In this document: in pieces, positions 25,148 to 33,821 of the stretch
How positions within the stretch are numbered: the first letter of the stretch is position 1
Layout: the number at the start of each line of letters is the position of its first letter
Assembly: GCA_039198065.1 (NCBI GenBank)
Contig: JBCCTU010000009.1
Coordinates: 1-64,000 of the forward strand
DNA: 64,000 nt
From: CALHVX01 sp039198065
GTDB lineage: Bacteria; Pseudomonadota; Gammaproteobacteria; Pseudomonadales; Azotimanducaceae
Direction of reading: 5' to 3'
Notes under the pieces: generated by a model
What the model saw: only the letters and a program-made list of their open reading frames with translations
Told to the model about the DNA's origin: nothing
The model's database searches: none
Position numbers and translations under genes: made by a program

Positions 25148-26392
25148 ATGACCGATGCATTCATCATTGACGCCTGCCGGACCCCGCGCGGAATCGGCAA
25201 ACAGGGTCGGGGTGCGCTTGCGCACCTGCACCCGCAGCACCTAGGCGCCACGGTGCTGAAGGCGCTGGCGGCGCGCAACGACCTTGATACCAGTGCCGTA
25301 GACGATGTGATCTGGGGCACCAGCTCACAGCGTGGCGCTCAGGGTGCTGACCTGGGCCGCATGTCGGCGTTGCTCGCAGGCTACGACACGAAAGCTTCCG
25401 GTGTGACCCTCGACCGGTTCTGCGGTTCCGGCATTACCACGGTCAACCTGGCCGCGGCGCAGGTCATGTCGGGCATGGAAGACGTGGTCATTGCCGGCGG
25501 CACGGAGATGATGAGCTATACCAGCGCGACTGCGGATCCGTCCAAACCGCCGATGCTCGACAGCGACAACATGGAGCTCCGTGAACTGCACCCGCAGTCG
25601 CAGCAAGGTGTCTGCGCCGATGCGATCGCAACGCTTGAAGGCATCGATCGGGAAGCTGTCGATCAGCTTGCCGTGGTCAGTCAGCAGCGTGCAGCCCGGG
25701 CGCTTGAAGAGAACCGATTCGCCAAAAGCCTGGTGACGGTAAACAACCCGGACGGCACGCTTGCGCTTGATCGCGAAGAGTTCCCGCGACCGGGAACCAC
25801 TATGGAGAGCCTGGCCGAACTGAAAACGGTTTTCGACGCCTTCGCGGGACTGCCCGTCGACGATAAAGGCAACACCTACGGCAATCTGATTACGCGCAAG
25901 TATCCGCAGCTCGAAGGCCGTATTAACCACGTGCACCACGCCGGTAACTCATCCGGTGTTGTCGACGGCAGCGCCGCCTTGCTGCTTGCCTCCGAAGCGG
26001 CAGCCAAACGGCACGGGTTTACCCCTCGGGCTCGTATTGTGGCGACTGCAAACATGGGCGACTGCCCAACGCTCATGCTCAACGCACCGGTGCCGGCGGC
26101 GAAGAAAGTGCTCGAGCGCGCCGGCCTCACCCTCGACGACATTGATCTGTTTGAAATCAACGAAGCATTCTCGGTCGTGGCTGAGAAGTTCATTCGCGAC
26201 CTCGAACTTGATCGCGAAAAGGTCAACGTCAACGGCGGAGCGATGGCCCTTGGCCACCCGATTGGCGCCACCGGATCGATCCTCATCGGCACCGCGCTCG
26301 ATGAACTGGAGCGCAGCGGTGGCAAGCGTGCGCTCATTACCATGTGCGCCGCCGGTGGCATGGCGCCAGCGGTCATTATCGAGCGCCTTTGA
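25148..26392 (+). CDS. Acetyl-CoA C-acyltransferase (thiolase)
   Basis: 414 aa from ATG 25148; an upstream extension lacks support. Thiolase hallmarks: nucleophilic Cys in 'LDRFCGSGITTVNLAAAQV', 'VVIAGGTEMMSYTS', the His of 'NVNGGAMALGHPIGATGS' and second Cys in 'ITMCAAGGMAPAVI'. It condenses or cleaves acetyl-CoA and acyl-CoA, probably the last step of beta-oxidation given the acyl-CoA dehydrogenase, hydratase and dehydrogenase genes nearby. Its stop overlaps the next start (TGATG), so the serine hydrolase and PlsC genes downstream form an operon with it. Confidence 0.93.
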   Translation: MTDAFIIDACRTPRGIGKQGRGALAHLHPQHLGATVLKALAARNDLDTSAVDDVIWGTSSQRGAQGADLGRMSALLAGYDTKASGVTLDRFCGSGITTVNLAAAQVMSGMEDVVIAGGTEMMSYTSATADPSKPPMLDSDNMELRELHPQSQQGVCADAIATLEGIDREAVDQLAVVSQQRAARALEENRFAKSLVTVNNPDGTLALDREEFPRPGTTMESLAELKTVFDAFAGLPVDDKGNTYGNLITRKYPQLEGRINHVHHAGNSSGVVDGSAALLLASEAAAKRHGFTPRARIVATANMGDCPTLMLNAPVPAAKKVLERAGLTLDDIDLFEINEAFSVVAEKFIRDLELDREKVNVNGGAMALGHPIGATGSILIGTALDELERSGGKRALITMCAAGGMAPAVIIERL

Positions 26393-27627
26393 TGGCCTCG
26401 ACGGAGCGGTGGCTGGCCGCCTTTGGGCTGGCAACGCTCTCGAGCATCCAGCTGGCTTGTGCCGCAGCAGCGGACACCACGGCCGCAGCGGACAGCGCTG
26501 CGGCGGCGGAAGCACCCGCTGTCGAAGTAGCCGAGCCAGGCGAGATCCTGTTCCTGCGCGGTAACGCGCAGGTAGACGCTTTCCGGCGCCAGCAGGAACT
26601 GGCCGCGACTCGGCGGATCGCCGCCGGTGAGGCGACGTTGCCGTTGCCACCGGCGGCTGAGGAACTTGACGGCGCATCGCTGGCCATTGATCTCGACGGC
26701 GAACGACTCAGTCTTGATGCCTTCCTGGAAGCGGATCGCTATGCGGGCTTTTTGGTGCTCAAGGACGGCGCCGTCGTCTACGAGGGGTACGGGTTTGGTA
26801 ACTCGGCTGCTACGCGCTGGATTTCGTTCTCCGTCGCAAAAAGTGTGGTTGCGATGCTCACCGGGGCGGCGATTGCCGACGGTTACATCACAAGCGTCGA
26901 TGATCCGGTCGTTGACTATCTGCCGAAACTTCGTAACTCCGGTTATGAAGGTGCAACGGTTAAAGATCTGTTGCAGATGGCGTCGGGTGTGGCCTGGAAC
27001 GAGGACTACGCTGATCCGCAGTCGGACGTCGCGAGCGCCAACTACGCAACCCTGCCGCTCTATGAGCATCTGCGGGCAAAAGAACGCGTGGCACCGCCCG
27101 GTGAACGGTTTAACTACAACAGCGCTGAAACGAACCTTGCCGGAACGCTCGTACGCTCCGCTATCGGCAACAATCTCTCGACCTACCTGTCGGAGAAGAT
27201 CTGGAAACCTTATGGCATGGGTGCGGACGCGTTCTGGAATCTGACTGAGCCTGGTGGTGGTGAGTTTGGCGGTTGCTGCATCAACGCGACGCTGCGTGAT
27301 TACGCGCGCCTCGGACTGTTCGCTCTTGGCGATGGCGTCCTCGCCGACGGCACTCGGGTGTTACCCGAGGGCTGGATGGCCGCGTCCCGCACACCGTCAA
27401 AAGGTTACTCCGAGTACGGCTACTTTTGGTGGCTTAACGACGAAAGCCCTGCGTTCAGTGCACTTGGAATCTTTGGTCAAACGATCTACATCAACCCTGA
27501 CAGTGGCGTTGTCATCGCCACTCACGGGGCCTGGAACTCGGCCGACGGGGATGATTACAACCGCCGACGTGACATCGTGATCGCGGCCATTGAGGGGCGG
27601 CTTGCAATGCAGGCTGCCGGCGGATGA
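26392..27627 (+). CDS. Serine hydrolase, beta-lactamase/6-aminohexanoate-dimer hydrolase family
   Basis: 411 aa from ATG 26392, overlapping the thiolase stop by 1 nt. An N-terminal signal peptide (~1-25) precedes an Ala-rich linker. The class C beta-lactamase-like domain has S-x-x-K in 'SFSVAKSVVAM', the Tyr motif in 'FNYNSAETN' and C-terminal 'YGYFWWLNDES', with 'DYARLGLFALGDGVL' typical of NylB-like esterases. It is exported and probably cleaves an ester or amide in the periplasm. The LAC near residue 22 does not make a good lipobox (Gln at -3). The neighbouring thiolase and acyltransferase suggest a lipid or ester substrate. It is unlikely to be a true antibiotic beta-lactamase. Confidence 0.85.
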   Translation: MASTERWLAAFGLATLSSIQLACAAAADTTAAADSAAAAEAPAVEVAEPGEILFLRGNAQVDAFRRQQELAATRRIAAGEATLPLPPAAEELDGASLAIDLDGERLSLDAFLEADRYAGFLVLKDGAVVYEGYGFGNSAATRWISFSVAKSVVAMLTGAAIADGYITSVDDPVVDYLPKLRNSGYEGATVKDLLQMASGVAWNEDYADPQSDVASANYATLPLYEHLRAKERVAPPGERFNYNSAETNLAGTLVRSAIGNNLSTYLSEKIWKPYGMGADAFWNLTEPGGGEFGGCCINATLRDYARLGLFALGDGVLADGTRVLPEGWMAASRTPSKGYSEYGYFWWLNDESPAFSALGIFGQTIYINPDSGVVIATHGAWNSADGDDYNRRRDIVIAAIEGRLAMQAAGG

Positions 27628-28244
27628 CCGATGCTCCTGCGTCGCCCTGGCCTGAGCCGGGCCCGCGGGCGCCGCGTCGCGGCGGGGCTTTCGTGCGCTG
27701 GTTTGGGCGACGTTTCCTACGCCTCACCGGCTGGAGTCTCGAAGGGCAATGGCCGGACGAACCCAAGCTCATCGTCGCTGTAGCTCCGCACACCACGAAT
27801 TACGATTTCGTGCTCACCGTTGCCGTTAACTTTGCACTCAACCTAAGGTCGTCGTTTCTCGCTAAGCACACGCTGTTTCGCTTTCCCTTTGGAACGCCGC
27901 TCCGACGCTTCGGTGGCATCGCTGTTGATCGTGCGTCAACTCGCGGACTCGTCGGTGATCTGGTAGCGCTGTTTCAGCATCGGGAACAGCTGATCCTTGG
28001 TATCACACCGGAAGGGACGCGTAGCGCGGTTCGGCGCTGGAAGACGGGTTTTGCGCAGGTTGCGTATGGCGCTGAGGTCCCGATCTTACCGGTAACCCTC
28101 AACTACGATCGCCGCGTTATTCGCCTGGAGGATCCGGTCTGGGCCGACGCGGATCCGAAGGTCACCGTTCGTCGCGTGCAGGCGCTTGCCAGCGCGGCCT
28201 GGCCCGGTAGCGTCGATACGTCTGAAGACCGCATCGACGGCTGA
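27624..28244 (+). CDS. 1-acylglycerol-3-phosphate acyltransferase family protein (PlsC-like)
   Basis: 206 aa, ATG 27624 overlapping the previous stop (ATGA). The acyltransferase motif HX4D is 'APHTTNYDFVL', followed by 'FGGIAVDRAS' and 'LGITPEGTRSAVRRWKTGF' (EGT motif). It lacks clear membrane helices, as do many short family members that form an amphipathic membrane contact. It transfers an acyl group to a lysophospholipid or related acceptor. It is the third gene of the thiolase operon and convergent with the acyltransferase gene at 28259 (14-nt gap). Confidence 0.86.
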   Translation: MTDAPASPWPEPGPRAPRRGGAFVRWFGRRFLRLTGWSLEGQWPDEPKLIVAVAPHTTNYDFVLTVAVNFALNLRSSFLAKHTLFRFPFGTPLRRFGGIAVDRASTRGLVGDLVALFQHREQLILGITPEGTRSAVRRWKTGFAQVAYGAEVPILPVTLNYDRRVIRLEDPVWADADPKVTVRRVQALASAAWPGSVDTSEDRIDG

Positions 28245-28258
28245 TCTGTCGTTGCATC

Positions 28259-29581
28259 TCAGCCGCCGTCCACGGGATTGTCAGCGAACCAGTTGAGATA
28301 GCTAAGCATCGCCGAAACGTACGCGTTCGCAGCGGCGTCAGAGATCTCTGGCCATTGGTGCACAGCGGTCATCGCCAGGCGGCCGTTTATGCCGACAGCG
28401 TTTAGGGAAATGAAGGGCCAAGTGCTCGGGTGTAGGTTCAGCGCGCCACGCAGTGAGCGCAGCCCCAGCGAAGACTGCCCCGTTTCCAGCGACAGCGCGC
28501 CGAGGTTCGCGAGGGCGATCGTCATCATCGGTGGCGCGTCGTCGCTGGTGGTGTTCTCGACGTACAGTTCGCCGATGTAAACAAACGTGTAGTGGTCGTC
28601 GCGGGCCATACCGTCGGTGACCTGCTGTTTAACGTCCTGGGCTAGGTGCCAGCGACTCATACCTTTGACGTCGGGGTGTCGGGTTGAGAGCGTGGCGGCG
28701 TAGATGCCGAGGTCCTCCGTCGGAATCGGTTGAGCCAGATTGCCGCGCAGATCGATGGTGGTCGTCAGGCCAATATGGGCATCGGTCGGTGGCTTGATCA
28801 CGTCATCCGCCGCCAGCGTCGCCGCGGCGCCGAGGACGCCGTGCATGGTGGTTCCCTGGGCGCGTGCGTTGCTGCGGATCCGAGTGACTGTCTCAGCGTC
28901 CAGGTCGAAGGGCACGAGTCGGGTCTCCATGGGCGCATCGGAGTCGCCACGTTCCGATGGCCAGGGCAGAATCGTTGGGAGTTGACTCTCCTTGGCGAGC
29001 AGGTCAGCGACCAGTTGCTCGCCCCGGGCATTGAGCTCTTCCGGCAACACGTCTTCGACCGACGGATTGAGCGACACCTTTGCGGGGCCGAGGTCCCGGA
29101 CCTCACCGCGCACCAACGCTTCGTAGTCGTCGAGCAGCTGTGTGCAAAACTGAAACAGCGATCGCCCGTCGCAGGCCGAATGAGGGCAGGTGAGAATGAT
29201 CTCCCCGCCCTGGTCGGGATTTTTGAGCAGATGGATGCGCACTACCGCGTCGGTGCTCATGTCGTAGGGTGTGTTCAGCTCTTGATTGAACACCTCGACG
29301 CAGTGACCCGGGCCGCGTCGTTCATGCACGGTGAAGGTGGGTGGCAATTCCGATTCGAGCACGAAGTGGGGTCGCTGCGCTGGATCCGGCTGCACGATGC
29401 GGCTGCGAAGCATCGGTCGCAGCGCGACCTGACGTTCGGCGGCTTGTTTCAACAGCTCGGGCTGAACCGGACCGTCGAATTCGATCAGCCGCACCATGTG
29501 CCGGGCGAGATAGTGCACGAGAATTTCCGATGCGCCGAGCGTGCGTTCCTGCGTCGCAACCGAGGGTGATGGGGTAGCCAT
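28259..29581 (-). CDS. Condensation-domain-like acyltransferase (PapA/WES-like)
   Basis: 440 aa from ATG 29581, set by GGAAAGGAG 8 nt upstream; the frame is open further up without a ribosome site. The chloramphenicol-acetyltransferase-like active site is HSACDG (134-139, HxxxDG) in 'ILTCPHSACDGRSLFQF'. The second structural motif is 'VLGAAATLAADDVIKPPTD' with 'TTIDLRGNLAQPIPTEDLG', as in phthiocerol dimycocerosyl transferase (PapA5) and stand-alone condensation domains. It would transfer an acyl chain from a thioester to an alcohol or amine. The start is 43 nt after the stop of the LLM gene on the same strand, so the two may be one unit. Acceptor is unknown. Confidence 0.8.
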   Translation of the reverse strand: MATPSPSVATQERTLGASEILVHYLARHMVRLIEFDGPVQPELLKQAAERQVALRPMLRSRIVQPDPAQRPHFVLESELPPTFTVHERRGPGHCVEVFNQELNTPYDMSTDAVVRIHLLKNPDQGGEIILTCPHSACDGRSLFQFCTQLLDDYEALVRGEVRDLGPAKVSLNPSVEDVLPEELNARGEQLVADLLAKESQLPTILPWPSERGDSDAPMETRLVPFDLDAETVTRIRSNARAQGTTMHGVLGAAATLAADDVIKPPTDAHIGLTTTIDLRGNLAQPIPTEDLGIYAATLSTRHPDVKGMSRWHLAQDVKQQVTDGMARDDHYTFVYIGELYVENTTSDDAPPMMTIALANLGALSLETGQSSLGLRSLRGALNLHPSTWPFISLNAVGINGRLAMTAVHQWPEISDAAANAYVSAMLSYLNWFADNPVDGG

Positions 29582-29624
29582 GATGGAGTCTCCTTTCCGC
29601 GTGTAACGCGCGGCCGGGGTGCGA

Positions 29625-30749
29625 TTAAGCGGGGCGGTTGGTGCGGCCGGCAAAGCGCTCGCCGTTGCGTTGTTGTGCGTAGGCGGTGAGTACCGGCTCG
29701 AACTGCTCCGGTGTGCTGGCGTGAATGATGACGCCGTCGGCACCGGCATCGAATTCCGCCTGCCAGCGGGCCGCACACTGATTCGGCGTTCCAAGGGCCG
29801 CTTCTCGCCAGTGCTCGGGGACCAACGGTTCGATCTCCGCGAGCTGCGACAGGCTGGCGACACTGTCGACCAGGCCACCGACCTGCTGCACGGCCTTGCT
29901 GGTGCGCAGTCGGGCGACGTCGTCGGCATCCCAACCGTTGATCTGGGCCAGCATGTCGCCGTAGCCGGGGATCTGCAGGTAGGTGACGAGTCTCGCAATG
30001 ATGTACTTCAGGTAGGTTTTGTCGTCGATTTCGCAGCCCGTGGCGAGCACGGTCCAGACTTTGACGGAGCCTCGGGGGCGACCGGCGGCGGCTTCGCCCG
30101 CGCGCACCTGCGCGATGGCCGTTTCCAGAGCCTGTCGCCCCATAAACGTGTGCAGGTGTACGCCATCGTAGTACCGACCGGCATGTTCGAGGCTTTTCGG
30201 ACCAAAGCCCACATAGAGGATGGGGATGTCTTCGTTTATGTATGGAGCCAGGCTGAGCTGAGCGAAAGACCCGAGCGCTCCCTCATAAGCGGTGATCGTT
30301 TCACCGCGCCACAGGCGCTTGAGCACGCTGACGAACTCGCGCTCCCGCTCGTAGGTGACGGTGGGTAGGCCCATGGCCTTCCAGCGCAGGTTTACACCCT
30401 TCGCCAGTCCCAGGGCGAAGCGACCGTTTGACAGCCGGTTCAAGGTCGAACCCATGGACGCGGTAATCACCGGGTGCCGAGTGTTCTGATTTGTGGCCGA
30501 GGTGCCGATGGTTATGGATTCCGTGACAGCCGCAATGGCTCCACAGAGCGCGGCGATCTCTTTGTAGTCAGCGCGCTCTGAGATCATGACGTTGCCGATA
30601 CCAAGCTGTTCGGCATCCTGTGTTTGACGCAGAGCATCCCGCGGTGACCGGCTGTGACCCGGTAACGCATAGAAGCCGAGCTCCGGGTAGGCGGAGCAGT
30701 GTTCGGGGTAGGGGCTATCGGTCATTGCGTCGGTCACTGCATCGGTCAT
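29625..30749 (-). CDS. LLM-class flavin-dependent oxidoreductase
   Basis: 374 aa. Bacterial luciferase-like fold: 'AEQLGIGNVMISERADYKE', 'VTESITIGTSATNQNTRHP', 'RFALGLAKGVNLRWKAMGL' and 'IPILYVGFGPKSLEHAGRYY'. These features match F420- or FMN-dependent LLM proteins of the group I remember as TIGR03857. The start is ambiguous: ATG 30749 or ATG 30725, because the N-terminus is made of a 12-bp repeat that encodes MTDAVTDAMTDS. Neighbours are a dienelactone-hydrolase-like gene upstream (41 nt) and the acyltransferase downstream. Confidence 0.83.
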   Translation of the reverse strand: MTDAVTDAMTDSPYPEHCSAYPELGFYALPGHSRSPRDALRQTQDAEQLGIGNVMISERADYKEIAALCGAIAAVTESITIGTSATNQNTRHPVITASMGSTLNRLSNGRFALGLAKGVNLRWKAMGLPTVTYEREREFVSVLKRLWRGETITAYEGALGSFAQLSLAPYINEDIPILYVGFGPKSLEHAGRYYDGVHLHTFMGRQALETAIAQVRAGEAAAGRPRGSVKVWTVLATGCEIDDKTYLKYIIARLVTYLQIPGYGDMLAQINGWDADDVARLRTSKAVQQVGGLVDSVASLSQLAEIEPLVPEHWREAALGTPNQCAARWQAEFDAGADGVIIHASTPEQFEPVLTAYAQQRNGERFAGRTNRPA

Positions 30750-30768
30750 TGCATCGCTTAGCGCATCG
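30721..30768. repeat. 12-bp tandem repeat at the 5' end of an LLM gene
   Basis: Four units (gtcattgcgtcg, gtcactgcatcg, gtcattgcatcg, cttagcgcatcg) that multiply the start codon: the minus strand has successive ATG, GTG and ATG codons in frame, giving a TDA(M/V) peptide repeat. Confidence 0.85.
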
Positions 30769-30790
30769 GTGAGGATGGTTGGGTCTCGCG

Positions 30791-31597
30791 TCAGGCACTG
30801 TTCAGGCGCCGCTGAAAGAAGCCGATGACCCGTTGTTCCAACTGTCGCGTGGGGCCTTCGGGGTCGCTGTCGTCGAGGTGAATCGTGAGCACACTGTGGG
30901 CCGGTGGATCGGCGTCAGCCGGTGCTGCTGCCGCAGGCAGTACGACCGGATCGAAGGTGTCACCGAGCTGTTCGGCGAGATAGTCGAAGCGCTCCGGTGG
31001 AACGAAGGGGTCGCCTTCGAAGCGCAGCGCCAGCAGCTTTTCTCCGTCGGCGGTCAAGCGCTCCCGGGCGCAACGGATTTCATCGGCTGAGGCATCGATG
31101 GCCCGCGCACGTCGTTTGGCACCGAATCCGAACGCCAGCGGCAACGACGGCTGCGACAGAACCGGGGCGACGACTGCCGGTTCCGTCATCATTGCCAGGG
31201 CAAAACCACCGGTAAAGCACATCCCGACGGCGCCGACACCGGCACCGCCGCAGTCGGCGTGCGCTTTCCGGGAGAGTGCCCGCAACCAGTCGACTATTGG
31301 GCTTGAGCGATCTGTTGCCCACACCGTGAATTCTCGCCGCACGCAGATCGCTTTCAACATTTCACGCGCCAGATAGCCTCGGCTCACGGCTTCACCCGGG
31401 GTGCCAAACAGGCTCGGAAGATAGGCCGTTAGCCCGGCTTCGACGCACCGATCGGCGAAGCGAACGACCAGCGGATGCAGACCGGGCATTTCATGCATGA
31501 TCACCACCGCGGGGCCAGATCCGCGCCGATACACGGTGCGCTCGAGACCGTCGTGCTCGAACGGAAAGGCGCTGTAGCTGCTTAACGAGTCAGTCAC
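30791..31597 (-). CDS. Dienelactone hydrolase family protein
   Basis: 268 aa from GTG 31597 ('MTDSLSSYSAFPF'). The frame is open far upstream but overlaps the divergent flavoprotein gene and is not coding-like there. Nucleophile elbow with Cys: 'GAVGMCFTGGFALAMM' (G-x-C-x-G, as in dienelactone hydrolase), an N-terminal Glu in 'VVIMHEMPGL', and catalytic Asp/His likely in 'RFEGDPFVPPERF' and 'HSVLTIHLDDSD'. It hydrolyses lactones or esters in the family. It is divergent from the KstD-like gene (165-nt gap), which suggests joint use on a cyclic substrate. Confidence 0.84.
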   Translation of the reverse strand: MTDSLSSYSAFPFEHDGLERTVYRRGSGPAVVIMHEMPGLHPLVVRFADRCVEAGLTAYLPSLFGTPGEAVSRGYLAREMLKAICVRREFTVWATDRSSPIVDWLRALSRKAHADCGGAGVGAVGMCFTGGFALAMMTEPAVVAPVLSQPSLPLAFGFGAKRRARAIDASADEIRCARERLTADGEKLLALRFEGDPFVPPERFDYLAEQLGDTFDPVVLPAAAAPADADPPAHSVLTIHLDDSDPEGPTRQLEQRVIGFFQRRLNSA

Positions 31598-31762
31598 GTT
31601 TTGGATTCCCCAACCTAACGATACCCAACGCTTACGTGTTGGCAGTGTACGGATTTCGATCCACGGCGATAGGGTGGAATCGCTACCCGCTTTCTTCGTC
31701 CCCTTGACACCGGCGGCAGTGTTTTCGACGTTAGGCGTGTTTAAGAAGTGCGGGAGCTCGCC

Positions 31763-33412
31763 ATGGGAACGTCTACGGAGCCGTGTGACGTCGTTGTACT
31801 CGGTGCTGGCGCCAGCGGGTTGGCAGCTGCGCTCAGTGCACATGAACACGGCGCCCGGGTGCGGGTGCTTGAAAAGTCTGCCCTGGTCGGCGGTTCCGCC
31901 GCCATCTCTGGCGGCGTGGTTTGGGTGCCGGACAACCCAGCCATGCGGCGGGCTGGCCAAAACGACAGTCGTGATGCGGCGCTGGCCTACTTTCGCAGTC
32001 TCGCCGGAGACGCGTTGGATGAATCGGTGCTTACTGCGTTTGTCGATCAGGGGCCAGAAGCGCTGCGCTTCCTTGAACAGCACACGGCGCTCGAATGGGA
32101 AGTCCTCGATGGCTACCCCGACTACTACCTCGACCGCCCGGGTGCGTTGCCCTATGGTGGCCGTGCACTCGACAGCGGCTTGTTCAGCTTCGAGCGTTTG
32201 GGTCCGTGGCGCGAGCGGGTCCGCGATAACGGCAATCCTTATCGGTTGAAGCTTGGCGAGACGCCCCTCGGTGGCGGCACCGGCCAACTCGGTACCGAAA
32301 CGATCGCGCAGCGGCTGGCGGCCGATGAGCGTGGCTTCGGTCAGTCCCTGGTTGGTGCGCTGCTCGAAGCCTGTCTGGCACGCGACATCGAGCCTGAACT
32401 CAACACCGACGTAGTCGGGCTGCAGCGCGAGGGCGAACGGGTGATCGGCGTCGAGGTACGTTCGGAGTCTGGGTCGATTCGCGTTGAAGCGCGCGGTGGG
32501 GTGCTCATCTGCACCGGTGGTTTTGAATGGGACGAAGCGTTGTGCCGCACGTTTTTGAGAGGCCCCCTTGACGCACCGGCGTCGCCGCCGACCAACCGCG
32601 GTGATGGCCTGCGCCTGGCGATGAGCGTTGGCGCGCAGCTCGGCAATATGACCAGTGCCTGGTGGGCACCGACGTTGGCGATTCCTGGCGATGATTGGTT
32701 TGGCGTTCAACGCGCCGCACCGGTGCTGATTGAACGAACCGCGCCGCATTCCCTGATCGTCAACCGGCGCGGACAACGGTTCTGTAACGAGGCCGCTAAC
32801 TACTCAGCCCTGGCCGGGGCACTGCACTACCGCGATCCCAACGCCTACGATGCCGTCAACCTGCCGTGCTGGCTGGTCTTTGATGCAACCTTCCGGGAAC
32901 GGTACCCGGTGGGTCCGCTGATGCCGGGCCAGCCGACGCCGGCGTGGCTCCTTGAGCGGCCGACGCTTGCTGAGCTTGCCCAGGCCCTCGACATCGACGC
33001 CGACAGTCTCGAGGCGACGGTCGCGCGGTTTAACGGCCACGCAGCAGCGGGACGTGACCCCGATTTCGAGCGCGGCGCGAGTCCCTATGATCTGTTCTAC
33101 GGGGACCGCAGCCGTGCGGGCACTGCCGCGACCCTCGGGCCGCTCGAGAAGCCTCCGTTCTTTGCCGTGGAGCTGAAGAGTGGCGCCCTGGGAACGAACG
33201 GCGGGCCGCGCACAGATCCCGATGGGCGCGTCCTCGACGTGCACGGCGCTGTCATTGAGGGATTGTTTGCCGCCGGTAATGCAATGGCGGGCCCAACGGC
33301 GCACGTCTACGCCGGTGCCGGAGGAACGCTGGGCCCGGCGTTGACCTTCGGTTATTTAGCGGGTCGAGCGGCGGCGCGTCAGCGCGTGAATCAGGCACCG
33401 CGGACGGCATGA
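31763..33412 (+). CDS. FAD-dependent oxidoreductase, 3-ketosteroid dehydrogenase/fumarate reductase family
   Basis: 549 aa from ATG 31763, with GGGAG 6 nt upstream (a GTG at 31748 would add 5 residues). Rossmann motif 'VVVLGAGASGLAAALSAHEH' at the N-terminus with 'LVGGSAAISGGVVWVPDN', and the C-terminal FAD segment 'LFAAGNAMAGPTAHVYAGAGGTLGPALTFG'. These match KstD-type 3-oxosteroid 1-dehydrogenases and related FAD_binding_2 proteins, though substrate residues cannot be verified by eye. Likely function: desaturation of a ketone-containing ring compound. Its neighbours (dienelactone hydrolase, LLM flavoprotein, TonB receptor) fit catabolism of a hydrophobic cyclic compound. Confidence 0.84.
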   Translation: MGTSTEPCDVVVLGAGASGLAAALSAHEHGARVRVLEKSALVGGSAAISGGVVWVPDNPAMRRAGQNDSRDAALAYFRSLAGDALDESVLTAFVDQGPEALRFLEQHTALEWEVLDGYPDYYLDRPGALPYGGRALDSGLFSFERLGPWRERVRDNGNPYRLKLGETPLGGGTGQLGTETIAQRLAADERGFGQSLVGALLEACLARDIEPELNTDVVGLQREGERVIGVEVRSESGSIRVEARGGVLICTGGFEWDEALCRTFLRGPLDAPASPPTNRGDGLRLAMSVGAQLGNMTSAWWAPTLAIPGDDWFGVQRAAPVLIERTAPHSLIVNRRGQRFCNEAANYSALAGALHYRDPNAYDAVNLPCWLVFDATFRERYPVGPLMPGQPTPAWLLERPTLAELAQALDIDADSLEATVARFNGHAAAGRDPDFERGASPYDLFYGDRSRAGTAATLGPLEKPPFFAVELKSGALGTNGGPRTDPDGRVLDVHGAVIEGLFAAGNAMAGPTAHVYAGAGGTLGPALTFGYLAGRAAARQRVNQAPRTA

Positions 33413-33480
33413 TGCCGCTGCAGCGGGCGGTGGAGCGGCGGAAGGTCGCAAAAAAAACGCTACAGAAAATACCGTCACTG

Positions 33481-33509
33481 TTGATTGTTTCTGCTCGCGA
33501 ACCTGTTAT
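33481..33509 (+). promoter_or_regulatory. Candidate promoter of the TonB receptor gene
   Basis: TTGATT, a 17-nt spacer and TGTTAT, each box with four of six consensus matches. It would leave a leader of about 300 nt before the ATG at 33822. Confidence 0.25.
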
Positions 33510-33573
33510 GTTTCGGCTAGCTGTCATAGGGAGAGGGGTTTCGGCAGCTGAGGCGCGCGGCGCCGCTCCGTGT

Positions 33574-33633
33574 GTTCTACGCCCGATTTGAAGTGGTACG
33601 TAGTGACAAACGGTCGCACAGCACGCGTAGAAC
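33574..33633. repeat. Inverted repeat with 9-bp arms upstream of TonB receptor
   Basis: GTTCTACGC at 33574-33582 and its exact complement GCGTAGAAC at 33625-33633, 42 nt apart. In the leader of the receptor gene; could be a leader RNA stem or paired operator half-sites. Confidence 0.5.
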
Positions 33634-33821
33634 TCAGTCGTTAGCCGAGCCGATGGCACGTCGTCAGACCGGATGGAGAGAACCCGGGCACTGGTGGACG
33701 TCGACCCTTCACCCCTGTCAGCAGCAGTTGAATCGCGCCGTGCTGCACTGCACAACGCTCTGCCCGATCCGGGTAGATCACCGTCACGCAGTACCACGAT
33801 AAACAATCAGGGGAGTTTTAC

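Larger units (their letters stand above)
33413..33821. other. 409-nt intergenic region upstream of TonB receptor
   Basis: No convincing gene. It contains an A-rich patch at 33450-33475, a possible promoter (TTGATT 33481-33486, 17 nt, TGTTAT 33504-33509), an inverted repeat (33574-33633) and a clear ribosome site (AGGGGAG, 33808-33814) for the receptor. Short open frames here lack coding character. I looked for a cobalamin riboswitch core and did not find one. Confidence 0.6.

Noticed and set aside
26392..26470. Lipoprotein signal in the serine hydrolase
   Set aside because: The candidate cysteine has Gln at -3 instead of Leu/Val/Ile; an ordinary signal peptide fits better.
31598..32776. Long extension of the dienelactone hydrolase frame
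   Set aside because: Antisense to the KstD-like gene with no recognisable domain; high GC gives many such open frames.
33409..33591. 60-codon open frame after the KstD-like gene
   Set aside because: No ribosome site, AT-rich patch inside, no coding character; overlaps the probable promoter.
33600..33821. Cobalamin riboswitch before the TonB receptor
   Set aside because: No B12-box-like core was found in the leader.
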